Below are positions 1 through 12,000 of a stretch of DNA of 64,000 bases, piece by piece. The number at the start of each line of letters is the position of its first letter. The first letter of the stretch is position 1. Both the position numbers and the translations under genes were made by a program. Origin of the DNA: Rhinopithecus roxellana (Eukaryota > Chordata > Mammalia > Primates > Cercopithecidae); assembly GCF_007565055.1 (NCBI RefSeq), contig NC_044556.1, positions 134,391,808-134,455,807 on the forward strand, read 5' to 3'. The notes under the pieces were generated by a model. The model did not search any database and was not told the DNA's origin. It saw only the letters and a program-made list of their open reading frames with translations.

Positions 1-1200
1 GGACGCCTTATAAGAACGCCCACTACCTTGCTTGAGCACCCACATGGAGAGGCTCTGAAACTTCATAGAGTAGGAGGGGGGCCAGCTGAGCCCAGCTTCC
101 TGGCACCCTCCAAAAGACAACAAATATGTGAGTGAAAATGTCTTAGACCCTAGAGACCAGACCACTCACTGAATGGGTATTACTGAATTACCCCAGGCAA
201 CACCACAGTGGGCAGTAGAATTAGCCAGCTGAGCCCTGACTCAAATCCTGACCCACAGAATCACGAGATATAACAAGAAGGTAGTTGTTTTAAAACATTT
301 CATTCTCAGGATACTTTGTTAGGCAGCAGTAGTTAACTAGAAAACTGAGCAAAGGGCATTCCCATTTCTGTTGCCACTGAGATATTTCAATTCTTCACGG
401 TAAATTTTCTTTCTAGTATTCCAGATGTGATACCAGAATTGTCCCACTTAGGGGCTTAATAAAGGATGAACAGCTGAAATAATTATGGAGCCTGTTCTCA
501 CTAGTTACATCAAGTCTGTAAATAAACAGAAATGCCAATTCAGAACCACCAGCATCCTCTGCTCAGGCTACTGTATCTGGGCTACTGATATTTATTCACC
601 ACATTTAAGGTAAGGTATAGGCAACTCTCAGCACACTTAGTCCAAAAATTAAACGGCCTCAAGTTTTTGTGTAGCAGTCAGATATTTATATAATTCTTCT
701 TATATGAAAGGCAACCTTTTCTGATATACCAAATCACCTACTGGATATCGGTAAGAAATTGGATGCATCAGAAAGAAGATATTTTCTGAAACGTTGGGCA
801 ATGTCTGACTTTAGCATCTGCGTTAATATGCTTCGGTAAATATAAAGTACTGATGCTTCACTTTATGGGGCTGGAACTCTGCTTAGTCACAAAATGCCAG
901 CTGTCCCTGAGGCTCCAATTGCTTACTACTCAAGAATGGAGTCAATGTACAAAATAGAACTTGCGCAAACTGGCAGAGAAGCCCTTGATCGTACTGTAGA
1001 TTCAAGAATTGTTGAGACTATACTAGTGCCTTTCAGATAAAAATGCTTCCATTTGCTATAATTTACAAAGTGTAGTCTCATAGAATCAAAGTTTTTAAAA
1101 ATGTATTTGTTTATTGGTTGTTTATGACCCACTTATCTATAGTCTGATAAAACAGTGTCAAATGCTAATACTTAAATGATGTGCTAATACTATTAGTAAT
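1..1200. other. Non-coding, no recognised element
   Basis: I see no coding frame, RNA gene or confidently recognised repeat here. The composition is AT-rich and all open frames are short. Very old diverged repeats could be missed by eye. Confidence 0.5.
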
Positions 1201-1345
1201 GCCAGATTATGTCACTCCCTGCATAAAACCCACTAATGGCCACTTATTGCAAGCTATTTACCATGGCCTCAAAATTCTGGCATAATCTCCCCACTGTCGA
1301 CCTCCTTCGTCTGATATTGTCTTCCCCTTCACTATTCTCCAGCCA
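1201..1345 (-). repeat. L2-like LINE fragment
   Basis: The stretch reads like the reverse complement of an ancient L2 3' region: 'gtcactccctgcataaaaccc' followed by 'taccatggcctcaaaattc', matching the usual pattern of 'gtcactcccctgcttaaaacc' and 'ttagcatggc'. It is strongly diverged, so family and limits are approximate. Confidence 0.45.
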
Positions 1346-1349
1346 CAGA

Positions 1350-1535
1350 AGGCCTTATTAGGCACTTATTTCGTGCCAGGCCCTGCGCCAAGTTCTTTAG
1401 ATGCATTATCTGATTTAATATTCATAACAGCCCTGGGAAAGAGATAACATCATTGCCATTTCGTAGATAAATAGAGACCCAGAAATCATGTAACTTGGCC
1501 AAGGTGACATAAATACTGAGATTTGGAGCCAGTTA
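1350..1535 (+). repeat. MIR SINE
   Basis: The segment follows the MIR core in order: 'gcacttatttcgtgccagg', then 'gatgcattatctgatttaat', then 'atagagacccagaaatcatg' and 'taacttggccaaggt'. This corresponds to the consensus running from 'tgtgccaggcac' to 'aacttgcccaaggtcac'. It is an ancient mammalian tRNA-derived SINE in forward orientation. Confidence 0.78.
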
Positions 1536-1689
1536 TTTAACCTCTATATACTGATTCAACTTCCAAATGTGTAACTTCCCTGAATTCAGACTATATATCC
1601 AACTGTCCCTCTGATATCTCCACTTGAATGTGTAACAGACATATCAAACATAACCCGCTAAGTAAATCCAAATTAGAAGTTTTGGTTTC

Positions 1690-2115
1690 CCCTTTCATCC
1701 TCATCTTTCCAATCTAGGTCATTGGCACCACCCACTTGCCAAAGACAAAACTTCTGTATCATCTTTCATTGCTCTCCTGCCCCCATTTAATTTCTCAGCA
1801 GCTCTTGTCGTGTTTATCTTGAAAATATAACCAGTATCTGCCCACTGCTCTCCATCTCTGTTGTTGCTACCCTAATCTGGGCCATCTTCATCTCCCACGT
1901 GAGCTTTTGCAAGTCTCCTAATCAGCCTCCCTACTTCTCCCCCTTCATCACATGTGGCCTGGTGGTCTTTAGAAAGAGTTGTCACTCACTCCTTAAAACC
2001 TTCCAGTGATTTCTTCCCACAACATGGAGAATGACAGCCAAACTCCTGACCACAGCCTTCGCAATCATACTTGATCTGGCATCCCTGCCAGTTTTCAGCC
2101 TCTCATTGTTATTAT
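1690..2115 (-). repeat. L2-like LINE fragment
   Basis: The phrases 'ttaaaaccttccagtgattt', 'gccaaactcctgaccacagc' and 'cttgatctggcatccctgcc' are a degraded L2 3' end in reverse orientation. A 94-codon open frame starting at 2031 lies in this repeat and is not a gene. Confidence 0.45.
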
Positions 2116-2379
2116 TGCTGCTGTTGTATGGGAAGGGGAACCCAGAGGTAGAATCATGTCAGTCATATTCCTTAGTTCATGGAGCATTAGTATCTTTGAT
2201 TCACATAAGATCCTTGTCTTGTATGTTGGTTGGTTACCTTGTTTATTTCCTTTTACCCAAATCCCCCACCTGCATTTGCTCACCTACTGTAAGCAGCCTA
2301 CCATTTTGTTTGTAGGTGTTATTATAAATTGTATATTGATGTTTTCTATATTTTTAATTTATATACATGATATTGTGTA

Positions 2380-4075
2380 ATAAATCACATTTTGCTTTTT
2401 ACTGTTTACACATGGTATCATGAAGATCCACCTATGTAGCATTTTTCATCTAGTCCATGTCTTTTCACTGCCGCATAGTACTGTCTGGTGCATCCACTGC
2501 CTTTTGACAATTCCTTCTTTGGGATGGACACCAGTTTATATTGGCTCCCACTCACAAACAGCAAACATCCCATTATTGTAGTCGTGTGAGAAATATTTTG
2601 CAACATTTATCAGTGGGAATGCTGGGTAATCTTGTGTATTTAATCTGAAAATGTACTGTCAAATGGCTCTCCAGAAGGCCGACAGCCTATGTTCTTACCA
2701 GTAGTGCATAAGGGAGCCAATATCTGCACCCCTCAATACAAATATCCAGGCAATTTGATCCAAGTGAACATTAGGCATTTTCCAACTTTCTGAGTTTTGT
2801 CACTTAAAGAGGTGGGATGTTTTTGATAAATAATGAATTTGAGCACCTTTTACGTGCCATAACTTAGGTTTCCTCTTCTGTAAATTGCCTGTTCATGGCT
2901 TTTGCCTATTTTTTCAACTAGTGTTACTTTTTCTTGCTGATTTTACAATAACTTCTTGTAAATGCTAGGGATAGGTCTCTTATTGATGTTAGACAGTGAA
3001 AATATTTTCTGCCAAACTATCATCTGTCTGTTAACTTTTTCCATGTTATTCTGTATTGAATAGCAACCATTTGATAAAATTGGATTCACCTACTTATTTT
3101 TATTTTATTTGTTCTTATGGTTTGTGCTCCTGAATTTTTTTATGAAGTCCTTTTTCACTACCAAAATGCAAATGATGAGGGTTTTGTATTTTTCCCTTTC
3201 TATAGTTGACCTCTTTTTTTCCCTTTTCATATTGCTTGGGAAACTGCCAATATTATTTTAACAGTAGCAGTGATAGTGAGCATCTTTTTTTTTTTTTTTT
3301 TATTCCCAACCTTAAAGGGACTGCACATTGAGTTTTTCCATAAGTATAGTTTTTCTTGTGGGTTTCCAGTATGCAGCTCTGCTATGTTACAGTCCCTTCA
3401 GTTCCTTCTATATTGGTAGGCTTATCCTAAATAGGTATTGACTTATTTATGTTTATCAAATGCTTTTTCTGCAACTGAGATCATTTATTTTTACATTAGG
3501 CGAGTGATGTGGTGAATTATGTGGCTAGATTTTTTGGTTAAACTGTTCTTTCATTCCAGGGATATAAAGGATAGCTAATCTCTTATTTAGGATTTTTTCT
3601 CTATGACCATAAGTAAAATATACCTATTATTTTCTTTCGTGTATGTTTTTTGTGTTCTTTCTATCTACTTATATGTCAAAATTACAATTGCTTCACAGAA
3701 TGATCTGGGCAATTCATTTCCTGTGTTCTATAAATACTTCTATAAGATAGAAATTGATTGTTCCTTGAAATATTGGTAATACTAATGTGTAAAACCATCT
3801 GTGCCTGGGATTTCATGTGATGGCTTGTCTTTCAGATAACTTTTCAGTTAGTAATTATTGGTATTTCCTGGCCTATTTAAGTTCTCCATTTCTTCTTATG
3901 CCAATTTTGACACCTTCAATTTTCTAGGCATTTGTCTATTACATATAAGTTTTCAAATATTATAATTCTCTTTTATTATTTTTAAAAATCTTTGTTGAGG
4001 CTGATGTTATATCTGCTTTTTAATTTTGTGTTTTATTTTCATTATCTCTCGTATCTTTTATTAAGTAAACATTTT
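2380..4075 (-). mobile_element. Old L1 LINE (L1M-like), ORF2 part
   Basis: Read on the minus strand this is a decayed L1 ORF2. Landmarks on the plus strand are 'gccgcatagtactgtctggt' (old form of 'gctgcatagtattccatggt'), 'gtcaaatggctctccagaag', and 'atatggacattaggcg'-type reverse-transcriptase text up to about 3.6 kb. Many indels destroy all frames. A T-run at about 3285-3301 lies inside. It overlaps in content with the plus-strand L1 at 4.57-6.62 kb, so the two are separate insertions. Confidence 0.68.
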
Positions 4076-4229
4076 ATTGAAATATAATATACACACAGAA
4101 AAATATGTATCATAGGTATATAGCTCTATGAATTTTTATGTGTCTCTGTGACATACATATCTACAAATAAAAATTATGGATCAAGCCTACATATGTGCAC
4201 AAAAAGGCATACATAAAAATGATCACAGT

Positions 4230-4538
4230 GGCTGGGCGCGGTGGCTCAAGCCTGTAATCCCAGCACTTTGGGAGGCCGAGACGGGCGGATCACAAGGTCA
4301 GGAGATCCAGACCATCCTGGCTAACACGGTGAAACCCCGTCTTTACTAAAAACTACAAAAAACTAGCCGGGCGACGTGGCGGCGCCTGTAGTCCCAGCTA
4401 CCCGGGAGGCTGAGACAGGAGAATGGCGTGAACCCGGGAGGTGGAGCTTGCAGTGAGCTGAGATCCGGCCACAGCACTCCAGCCTGGGTGACAGAGCGAG
4501 ACTCCGTCTCAAAAAAAAAAAAAAAAAAAAAAAAAAAA
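4230..4538 (+). mobile_element. AluY-type SINE (Old World monkey type)
   Basis: A complete Alu starting 'ggctgggcgcggtggctcaa' and ending in a run of about 28 A. It has the cercopithecoid-type 'gctcaagcctg', 'actagccgggcgacgtggc' and 'gatccggccac' variants. The 75-codon minus-strand open frame at 4346-4573 is only the antisense Alu. Confidence 0.96.
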
Positions 4539-4569
4539 GAAAATAAAGGCATTAGCAAAGAGATACAGG

Positions 4570-6620
4570 ACAAATACTAAACAACAAACAAAAAAAGGAG
4601 TGGTCATATTAAAATTAGGCAAAGTGGAAAGTAAGATTAAAAGTACTCAAAGGACACAAGTGAGCATAATATGATGATAAAAAAGCACATTGTGAAGAAG
4701 TTGTAACAGTCATGAACTTGCTTAAACCAAACAGCACAGGAGCTAAATATACACAAAGCAAACCCATTAGGAAGCTATTTTACATTCAACTAAAGTGTGA
4801 GATGTCTGTATATTTCTTTCAAAATCAAAGAATACGGTACTGAAATAAAAATCAGGGGAAAAAGAGATTAAATAATATATCAAAAAATACAAAGTAATAA
4901 AATATTTAGAATAACTTTAGTACTTTTACTACTTTCCAACTTTGCCTAATGTTAATATTACCACTCCCTTTTCCCTTTTTGTTTGTTTTGGTGTTTGCCG
5001 TGTGTAAAATATACAATTTTCATATGACCATAAAATATGCATCAAAATCAATCATATATATATATACACACACACATGCACATAAACACATATGTGTATA
5101 TACACATAGTAGACTTTATAAATTGAAGCTATAAAATAACCCGATTATGTTAAGAATAAATAATAAAATGTTGACCAAAAATAAAAAGCATTAGCTATTT
5201 AGAAACTAAGAAAGACATTTCCAAATAGCCATTAGATCAAGAAAATTTCAAAGCTAAAATTATAAACGCTATAGAAGCAAGTAAAAAGAACATTTCATAG
5301 ATGAACTTGTGAGAGACAGCCAAAGATGTCCTCAGAGATCTGAAAAAATAGTCATAATGCCATTAGGATTTTAAATCTAAAAAATTAAAAGCCTGGACAC
5401 CGTGGTAAAACCCAGTCTCTACAAAAAATACAAAAATTAGGCGGGTATGGTGGCCTATGCCTGTAATCCCAGCTCCTCAGGAGGCTGAGGTGAGAGGATC
5501 ACTTGAGCCCAGGATGTTGTGACTGCAGTGAGCTGTGATTGCACCACTGCACTCCAGCCTGGGAGACAACACGGTACCCTGCCCCCCCCCCACCCCCCCA
5601 TAAAAAAGCCAAAAAACAAAACAAAACAAACAAAAACCTAATTAATTAATTTAATTTAAATAAATAAATAAAAGGTGAAGAAACTTAGTACCTATCCAGT
5701 AAATTAATGAAAAATGGAAAGCTGCTTTAGGAAGAGAGAATTTATAGAAATAAAGTTTGAATTTAACTAAATGAGCAACAAAAATTAGTAGATGATAAAT
5801 TAATCCAAATGCTGGTATTTCAAAGGACCCAATAAAATGCATAACTTGTCACAAACTTACTTAAGGAGATAAAAGAAAAAGTAAAAATGTAGAGTATCAG
5901 GAGTGAGAAAAGCGACAAACTACAATACAGTAGAATTTTTTTTTAATTACAAGATGGAATTATATGCAACTCCATGGCAACAAATTTGCAAATCTAGAAG
6001 AAATTAGTAATTTCTTAGTAAAATGTGATTGACCAAAATCAACCCAAGAAAAAAACATGAAAAACTTTGAAAAACTTTGAATAAGCCAATTACCACAGAA
6101 GACACTAGAAAGGTTAAAAAGACCTTTCACTAAAAATGTTACCTACTTGCTTCATCGCTGAAATCTAACCTTTGAAGAACAGCTAGTTCCTATGTTATTC
6201 TAATGATTCTAAGTCAGAAAAAAATGAAGAAGCTCTTGATTCATTTTATAAAACCTGTACAACTTTAATACAAAAACAGTTGTATTAAACTTTTTAAAGA
6301 AAGTACAGAAACAGGTAACTGTAATTTCATTTATGTGTTTGGATACAACAATTGTTTTTTAAAATTAGCAAATGGAAACTGGCATGGTAACAAAAGAAAT
6401 TAATTCATTAAATAATTTTTGGCAGCCACTCAAATACATATTGAATAAATCAATGAAAGAATAAACATTTGTCTTTAAAAACAGCATGAATAATTAGGAT
6501 TTATTCAAAGAATGCAGAGGTGAGTTTACATTAGGAAGTCTATCCAGGTAATTCATTAGGACAATGAAAGAAAAATATGTGATATATCAAAAGTATTGAA
6601 AGGCTATATAAGAAACTCAG
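4570..6620 (+). mobile_element. Old L1 LINE (L1M-like), ORF2 endonuclease to RT part
   Basis: Plus-strand degraded L1 ORF2. Around 4600-4760 the text 'taatatgatgataaaaaagc' and 'cagctaaatatacac'-like words match the endonuclease region. Around 5980-6010 'gcaacaaatttgcaaatcta' corresponds to the 'gccaacaaattggataacct' stretch. Around 6500-6580 'gatttattcaaagaatgcag' matches the RT-domain 'tttatcccagggatgcaagg'. It is interrupted by an Alu at 5391. No frame survives. Confidence 0.66.
5391..5580 (+). mobile_element. Alu SINE with left-arm deletion
   Basis: After a few bases ('gcctggacaccgtgg') the sequence jumps to 'aaaacccagtctctac', so most of the left monomer is missing. The right monomer runs to 'ctgggagacaacacggtacc'. 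The tail has become a C-rich stretch (5582-5598) followed by A/T-rich sequence instead of poly-A. Confidence 0.88.
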
Positions 6621-7151
6621 TAATCATTCTTGTGACACTCCAGGTAGGGGGTGAAACTTCCTGAAGAACTGCATGAGAAGCTTGGCAAATATTCTCCTCA
6701 AAGAGCGATGATAAAACTAGAGAAAATTGTCCAACAACCATTTCAAACTCTAAAAATTAAGCAAAGCATGCAACAAGTTGAAGGGCATTATTTACTCCTG
6801 GTTTATCTCTTGCTGTGAAATCCCTATTGCCTGATATTAACGTAGCCAGTTCAGCATCCTTTAGATTACTATTTTTTATCTTTTTACTTTTAACCTATTC
6901 ATATCTTTATATGTAAGGTGGGTTTATTATATAAACATTTTCTGACATTTACATGTAGTGCAATTATAAATATGGTTAGGTTTAAATATATCTTTTTGCT
7001 ATTTGTTTTCTATTTCATTTCATCTCTCCTTTGTTCTTTTTTTCTTACTTTTCTTAAAAAAATTTTTTTATAATTCCATTTATTCACTATTGGCTTACTA
7101 AATATTTCTCTTTTTCTTTTGTAGTTATTGCTCTGTGATTTATAACATACA

Positions 7152-7502
7152 ATTGAATTGTCCCTTGGTGTCTATGGGGGATTGGTTCCAGAACCCCCTA
7201 CAGATACCAAAATTCATGGATGCTCAAGTTCCTTATATAAAATAGTATATTATTGGCATATAATATTGGCACACATCCTCCCATATACTTTAAATTATGT
7301 CTAGATTACGTGTAATAGCTACTACAGGGTAAATGCTATGTAAACAGATGTTATACTGTATTGTTCAGGGAATTATAACAAGAAAAAAAGATCTGTACAT
7401 GCTCAGTACAGATGCAACCATCCATTTTTTTTCAAATACTTTCAATTCACAGTTGGTTGAATCCATGGATGCAGAACGCACTGATAGGGAGGGCCAACTG
7501 TA
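7152..7502 (+). mobile_element. MER2 (Tc1/mariner Tigger-group) DNA transposon
   Basis: A near full-length non-autonomous element. The left end 'gtcccttggtgtctatgggg' and right end 'tagggagggccaactgta' are the MER2-type termini, flanked by TA. Internal words 'aatgctatgtaaacagatgt', 'tactgtattgttcagggaat' and 'gtacatgctcagtacagatg' match the family. Its length of about 350 bp is also the usual one. It interrupts an older L1. Confidence 0.86.
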
Positions 7503-7824
7503 TATCCATTTTATCACAGTCTACCTTCGAACAGTTTTATAACACTTCCCATATATTTTAAGAACCTTACAATGGTGTTCTCCCATTTCTATCCTCCCAT
7601 CCTTTGTGCTATTGTTGTCACCTGTTTTAGTTCTACATGTTGTAAACATAACAATACAAGATTATTATACTTTTCCTTAAACAATTATCTTTTGAAGAGA
7701 CTTTAAAAGTGAGGAAAATCTATCTGCTTACCTACATATTTACTATTTTCAGCAATCTCTATTCTTTAGTGTAGATCCAAATTTCTTTTAGTATCACATT
7801 CCTTCTGCCTGAGGAACTTCTTTT

Positions 7825-7860
<36 letters not shown>

Positions 7861-8102
7861 TAGCATAGGACTGCTGGCAATAAATTCTCTCAGTTTTGTT
7901 TCCCTTTTTAAAAAGTCTCTCTTTAGCCTACATTTTGAAAGATACTTTTGTAGGTTGTAGACTTCCAGGATGATGCTTATTTTCTTTCATATTTTAAAGA
8001 CTTCACTTCATTACCTTCTGACTTCGACAGGAAGTCTGCTGCCTGCCTTTTCTGTTGTTCTTCTTCTCTATATGTTGTGGCCTCATACTCTGCACTTGCT
8101 TT

Positions 8103-9419
8103 CTTTTTCTTTTTTAAAAATTATTATTATTATTTTTATTATACTTTAAGTTCTAGGGTACATGTGCACAACGTGCAGGTTTGTTACATATGTATATATG
8201 TGTCATGCTGGTGTGCTGCACCCATTAACTCGTCATTTACATTAGGTATATCTCCTAATGCTATCCCTCCTCCCTCTCCCTACCCCATGACAGGCCCTGG
8301 TGTGTGATGTTCCCCATCCTGTGTCCAAGTGTTCAAATGGTTCAATTCCCACCTATGAGTGAGAACATGCGGTGTTTGCTTTTCTGTCCTTGTGTTTGCT
8401 CAGAATGATGGTTTCCAGCTTCATCCATGTCCCTGCAAAGGACATGAACTCTTCCTTTCTTATGGCTGCATAGTATTCCATGGTGTATATGTACCACATT
8501 TTCTTAATCCAGTCTATCATTGATGGACATTTGGGTTGGTTCCAAGTCTTTGCTATTGTGAATAGTGCCACTATAAACACATGTGTGCATGTGTCTTTAT
8601 AGCAGCATGATTTATAATCCTTTGGGTATATAACCAGTAATGGGATGGCTGGGTCAAATGGTATTTCTAGTTCTAGATCCTTGAGGAATCACCACACTGT
8701 CTTCCACAATGGTTGAACTAGTTTACAGTACCCCCAACAGTGTAAAAGTGTTCCTATTTCTCCACATCCTCTCCAGCACCTGTTGTTTCCTGACTTCTTA
8801 ATAATCACCATTCTAACTAGTGTGAGATGGTATCTCATTGTGGTTTTGATTTGCATTTCTCTGATGGCCAGTGATGATGAGCATTTTTTCATGTGTCTTT
8901 TGGCTGCATAAATGTCTTCTTTTGAGAAGTATCTGTTCACATCCTTTGCCCACTTTTTGATGGGGTCGTTTGATTTTTTTCTTATAAGTTTGTTTAAGTT
9001 CTTTGTAGATTCTGGATATTAGCCTTTTGTCAGATGGGTAGATTCAAATCTGACAAAAACAAGCAATGGGGAAAGGATTCCCTATTTAACAAATGCTGCT
9101 GGGAAAACTGGCTAGCCATATGTAGAAAACTGAAACTGGATCCCTTCCTTACACCTTATACAAAAATTAATTCAAGATGCATTAAAGACTTAAATGTTAG
9201 ACCTAAAACCACAAGAACCCTAGAAGAAAACCTAGGCAATACCATTCAGGACATAGGTATGGGCAAGGACTTCATGTCTAAAACACCAAAAGCAAAGGCA
9301 ACGAAAGTCAAAATTGACAAATGGGATCTAATTAAACTAAAGAGCTTCTGCACAGCAAAAGAAACTACCATCAGAGTGAACAGGCAACCTACGGAATGGG
9401 AGAAAATTTTTGCAATTTA
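8103..9419 (-). mobile_element. L1 (primate L1P-type) with 5' inversion
   Basis: From 8103 the 3' end of a primate L1 is read in reverse ('ttctagggtacatgtgcaca', 'catagtattccatggtgtat') up to about 9042. From about 9043 the adjacent upstream ORF2 segment appears in forward orientation: 'gacaaaaacaagcaatgggg' through 'aatgggagaaaatttttgca'. The two pieces abut almost exactly in L1 coordinates, near 'cccatctgaca'. Both outer edges carry the 10-bp target-site duplication 'cacttgcttt' (8093-8102 and 9420-9429). A 132-codon frame at 9034-9432 is a dead ORF2 fragment (...DKNKQWGKDSLFN...). Confidence 0.93.
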
Positions 9420-9800
9420 CACTTGCTTTTAAGATTTTCTACTTATCACTGGTTTCCAGCAATTTGATTATGATGTGTCTTGGTGTGGTATTCTTTACTT
9501 CTTTTGTTTGTGGTTTGTTAGGATTGTTGTATTGCAAGTTTAGAGTATTCATCATTTAGACATTTTCCAGCCATTATTTCTTGAATTTTTTTTCTCTCTC
9601 CTTCCACCTGCCAGGGCTCACATTACACATATGTTAGACTTCTTGATATCGTCTCACAACACTGATATCCTGTTCCTTATTTCCCCAGGTTTCCCCCCTT
9701 TTGTATTTTATTTTACTTAGTTTCTAATGTGATGTCTTCAAAGATCACTGATATTTTTTCTGTGGTGTCTAAGCTGCTATTCATCCCAGTCAGTATAACT

Positions 9801-11735
9801 TTCTTTCAGATATTACATTGAGAAAAATAAAATAGGGAAGGGAAATAGAACCCAGGTGAGTGGGATGGACATTTTAAATCAGGCCATTAAGAAAAGAGTT
9901 CAGTACTGATAGGATAAAACTTGAGCAAAAACCTGAAAAAGGTCAAGTGAAGATATTCAGGTCTTCATCATTCTCCAAAGTTGTTTCTATGACACCTTCA
10001 GCACATTTCTCCTTTCTATTCAGTGTCTTCCTTCCTTCTAGTGTAGCAAGGACAGCCCTCTGTTGTCTTCTGTAGGTTCCTTTTTGTCTCAAATCCTCCT
10101 TAACTATATTCTTTCACATTTTTTTCTATTTGTCTGTATCCTGTCTTCCTTTCCCTTATTATGGATTCCTTTTGTGGCTTCTCTTGTGGCTTCTGTATCT
10201 ACAATGGTTTCGTTTTCCTCGCCCATTCTTTCCAAAGCCATGTCTGCTCACTTGTCATCTCCTTTAATAGTTTTTCACCTTATATTTGAACACCATTATT
10301 TCCTCTTTAATTTCTTATTTGTAGGGACCATGTCCTCCTTAACTTATTTGATATCAGAAGGGAAACACAGCTACTGCAGCATGTTTCTGTTTTGTGAATA
10401 TTTTTTATCTGAGTTTTGCTCACTATATACCTTTTTCTTTATGCCTGCTTTTGATTACTACTCAACTCTGAATGGGGCCAGGGCTTTTCTGCAGCAGTTA
10501 TTTATAAAAGGTTGTGTGGGAAGGCTCCATGAAGTGAGTAGAGACAGAAAGCAGCCTGGGTTTAGGACTTTCTCAAATCTTCTTACCAAATGCATGTCTC
10601 AAATTCTATATTCTGGAGCCCCCTTTGGGATAAGCAGAAAGTCCACTTGTCTCCTGTATGCCATGGTTTTCTTTAATTTAATGATGACTACTACTGATTA
10701 TTTTTCTTTCTCAATTATCATCAGCACTAAACTAATTGTCACTTGCGTTCTCTCATCTACTCTGTCCAACTGACACCCCGTTCTTCCAGAAATGGCAGGT
10801 CTAATCAGATGATCATCCAGCCCTCCTCTCCTGCTGCTCTAGGGTGTTAAGCCAGGCTTGGTATACTCCCACACCAATCTCCACACCCCACAGACCTACC
10901 AATACAAGTCAGCAAACAATGGTTGGCCCTCAGTATAGGCAACCACTCTAAGGAAATCTGTGTGCCCCTCCAGGAACTGTTAAGGTATATGTTAAGATAT
11001 GTGTCCACTCATGCTCTGCTTCCTGTGTTTGGTCCACGTATTACTACATTTGATAGCACTCTTCATGAACTATCATTCCCTGGCATCGCGCCTTCCTTAT
11101 TTCATTTTCTGTGGTTCGTTATTGTTTTGTTACTACTGGTTTGACAGAGAAGAGTGGAACAAAAAAAGCTTCTTTCCTATCTTTAATTGGAAGTCTCTGT
11201 TTTAATTTAATTCAATTCAAAAATATTTATTGAATGGGCATGAAAAATAAGGTTCCGTGATTAGTGCTGGGGAGAGGGAAAAGATGAGAGTAAAAATCTT
11301 ATGGCAAATATTTAAAGAACACAAGGAATCCCATTGTACTGGAACACAAAGAGAAGGAAAGAAATCTTTACCTATCTCTATAGTGGCAATAAGAGTGTTT
11401 TGTTGTTTCAGCAGAAAAGTCTTTGCAACTTTGCCTTAAGTGAAATAGTCCTATTTATGTCCTGGGAACCCTCAGGACCATCCTAATAATAGCACTGCTT
11501 GGAAGTATTAATAAATGATGCTGAACTATCCAAAAAATTATGGTAACTAATATTCAGCATGTTTTTTGGTAGGTACTTTCATGCAGACCCATGTGGGTCA
11601 CTTAACAAAATAGAATTTCCTTTTTTTTTTAAAGACCAAATATAGAATAAGCAGTTATCTGGAGTAACTCCTTGCCTAGCTGAGCAGGTAGCTGTGTCCT
11701 GCAGACTTAAAGTAATTGTACTGTGGCAATTAAGC
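9801..11735. other. Mostly unassigned non-coding DNA
   Basis: About 9850-9960 has an L2-like feel ('taaaacttgagcaaaaacct'). 10060-10780 holds a 236-codon open frame on the plus strand, but it is Phe/Leu/Ser-rich, has no recognisable domain, and looks like T-rich repeat-derived DNA. 11205-11260 resembles an L2/MIR start ('aaaaatatttattgaatggg'). No gene is supported. Confidence 0.5.
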
Positions 11736-12000
11736 AAAAGGAAGGAAGGGAAGGAGGGAGGGAGGGAAGGAGGGAGGGAGGGAGGGAGGGAAAGAGAGAG
11801 AGAGAGAGGGAGGGAGAGGGAGGGAGGGAGGGAGGGAAGGAAGGAGGAAGGAAGGAAGGAAGGAAGGAAGGAAGGAAGGGAAGAGAGGGAGAAAAGGAAG
11901 GAAGGAAGGGGAGAGAAAGAAAGAAGAAAAGAAATAAGAAAGAAAGAAAAAGAAAGAAAGAGAAAGAAAGAGAGAAAGAAAGCGGAAGGGAAGGGAAGGG
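11736..12000. repeat. Long polypurine tract (GGAA/GGGA/AAGA)n
   Basis: About 265 bases with almost only A and G on the plus strand: GGGA-rich on the left, GGAA in the middle, AAAG on the right. The 91-152 codon open frames in all phases here (Gly/Glu/Lys/Arg-rich or Ser/Pro/Leu-rich) are artefacts of the repeat. Confidence 0.97.

Larger units (their letters stand above)
6790..9800 (-). mobile_element. Old L1 LINE (L1M-like) hosting two later insertions
   Basis: Minus-strand L1 pieces at about 6790-7150, 7503-8092 and 9430-9800 belong together. For example, the text broken at 8092 ('gtggcctcatactctg') continues at 9430 ('taagattttctacttatcac', then 'cagcaatttgattatgatgt') as in an intact L1 copy. 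A MER2 transposon sits at 7152-7502 and a younger L1 at 8103-9419. A 32-base T run lies at about 7828-7859. Confidence 0.7.

Noticed and set aside
9034..9432. 132-codon frame with clear protein similarity
   Set aside because: It is L1 ORF2 in the inverted part of the L1 insertion, not a host gene.
10063..10773. 236-codon open frame, the longest ordinary frame outside the CpG island
   Set aside because: Composition is Phe/Leu/Ser-rich with no domain. It lies in AT-rich, probably repeat-derived DNA, with no promoter or splice context.
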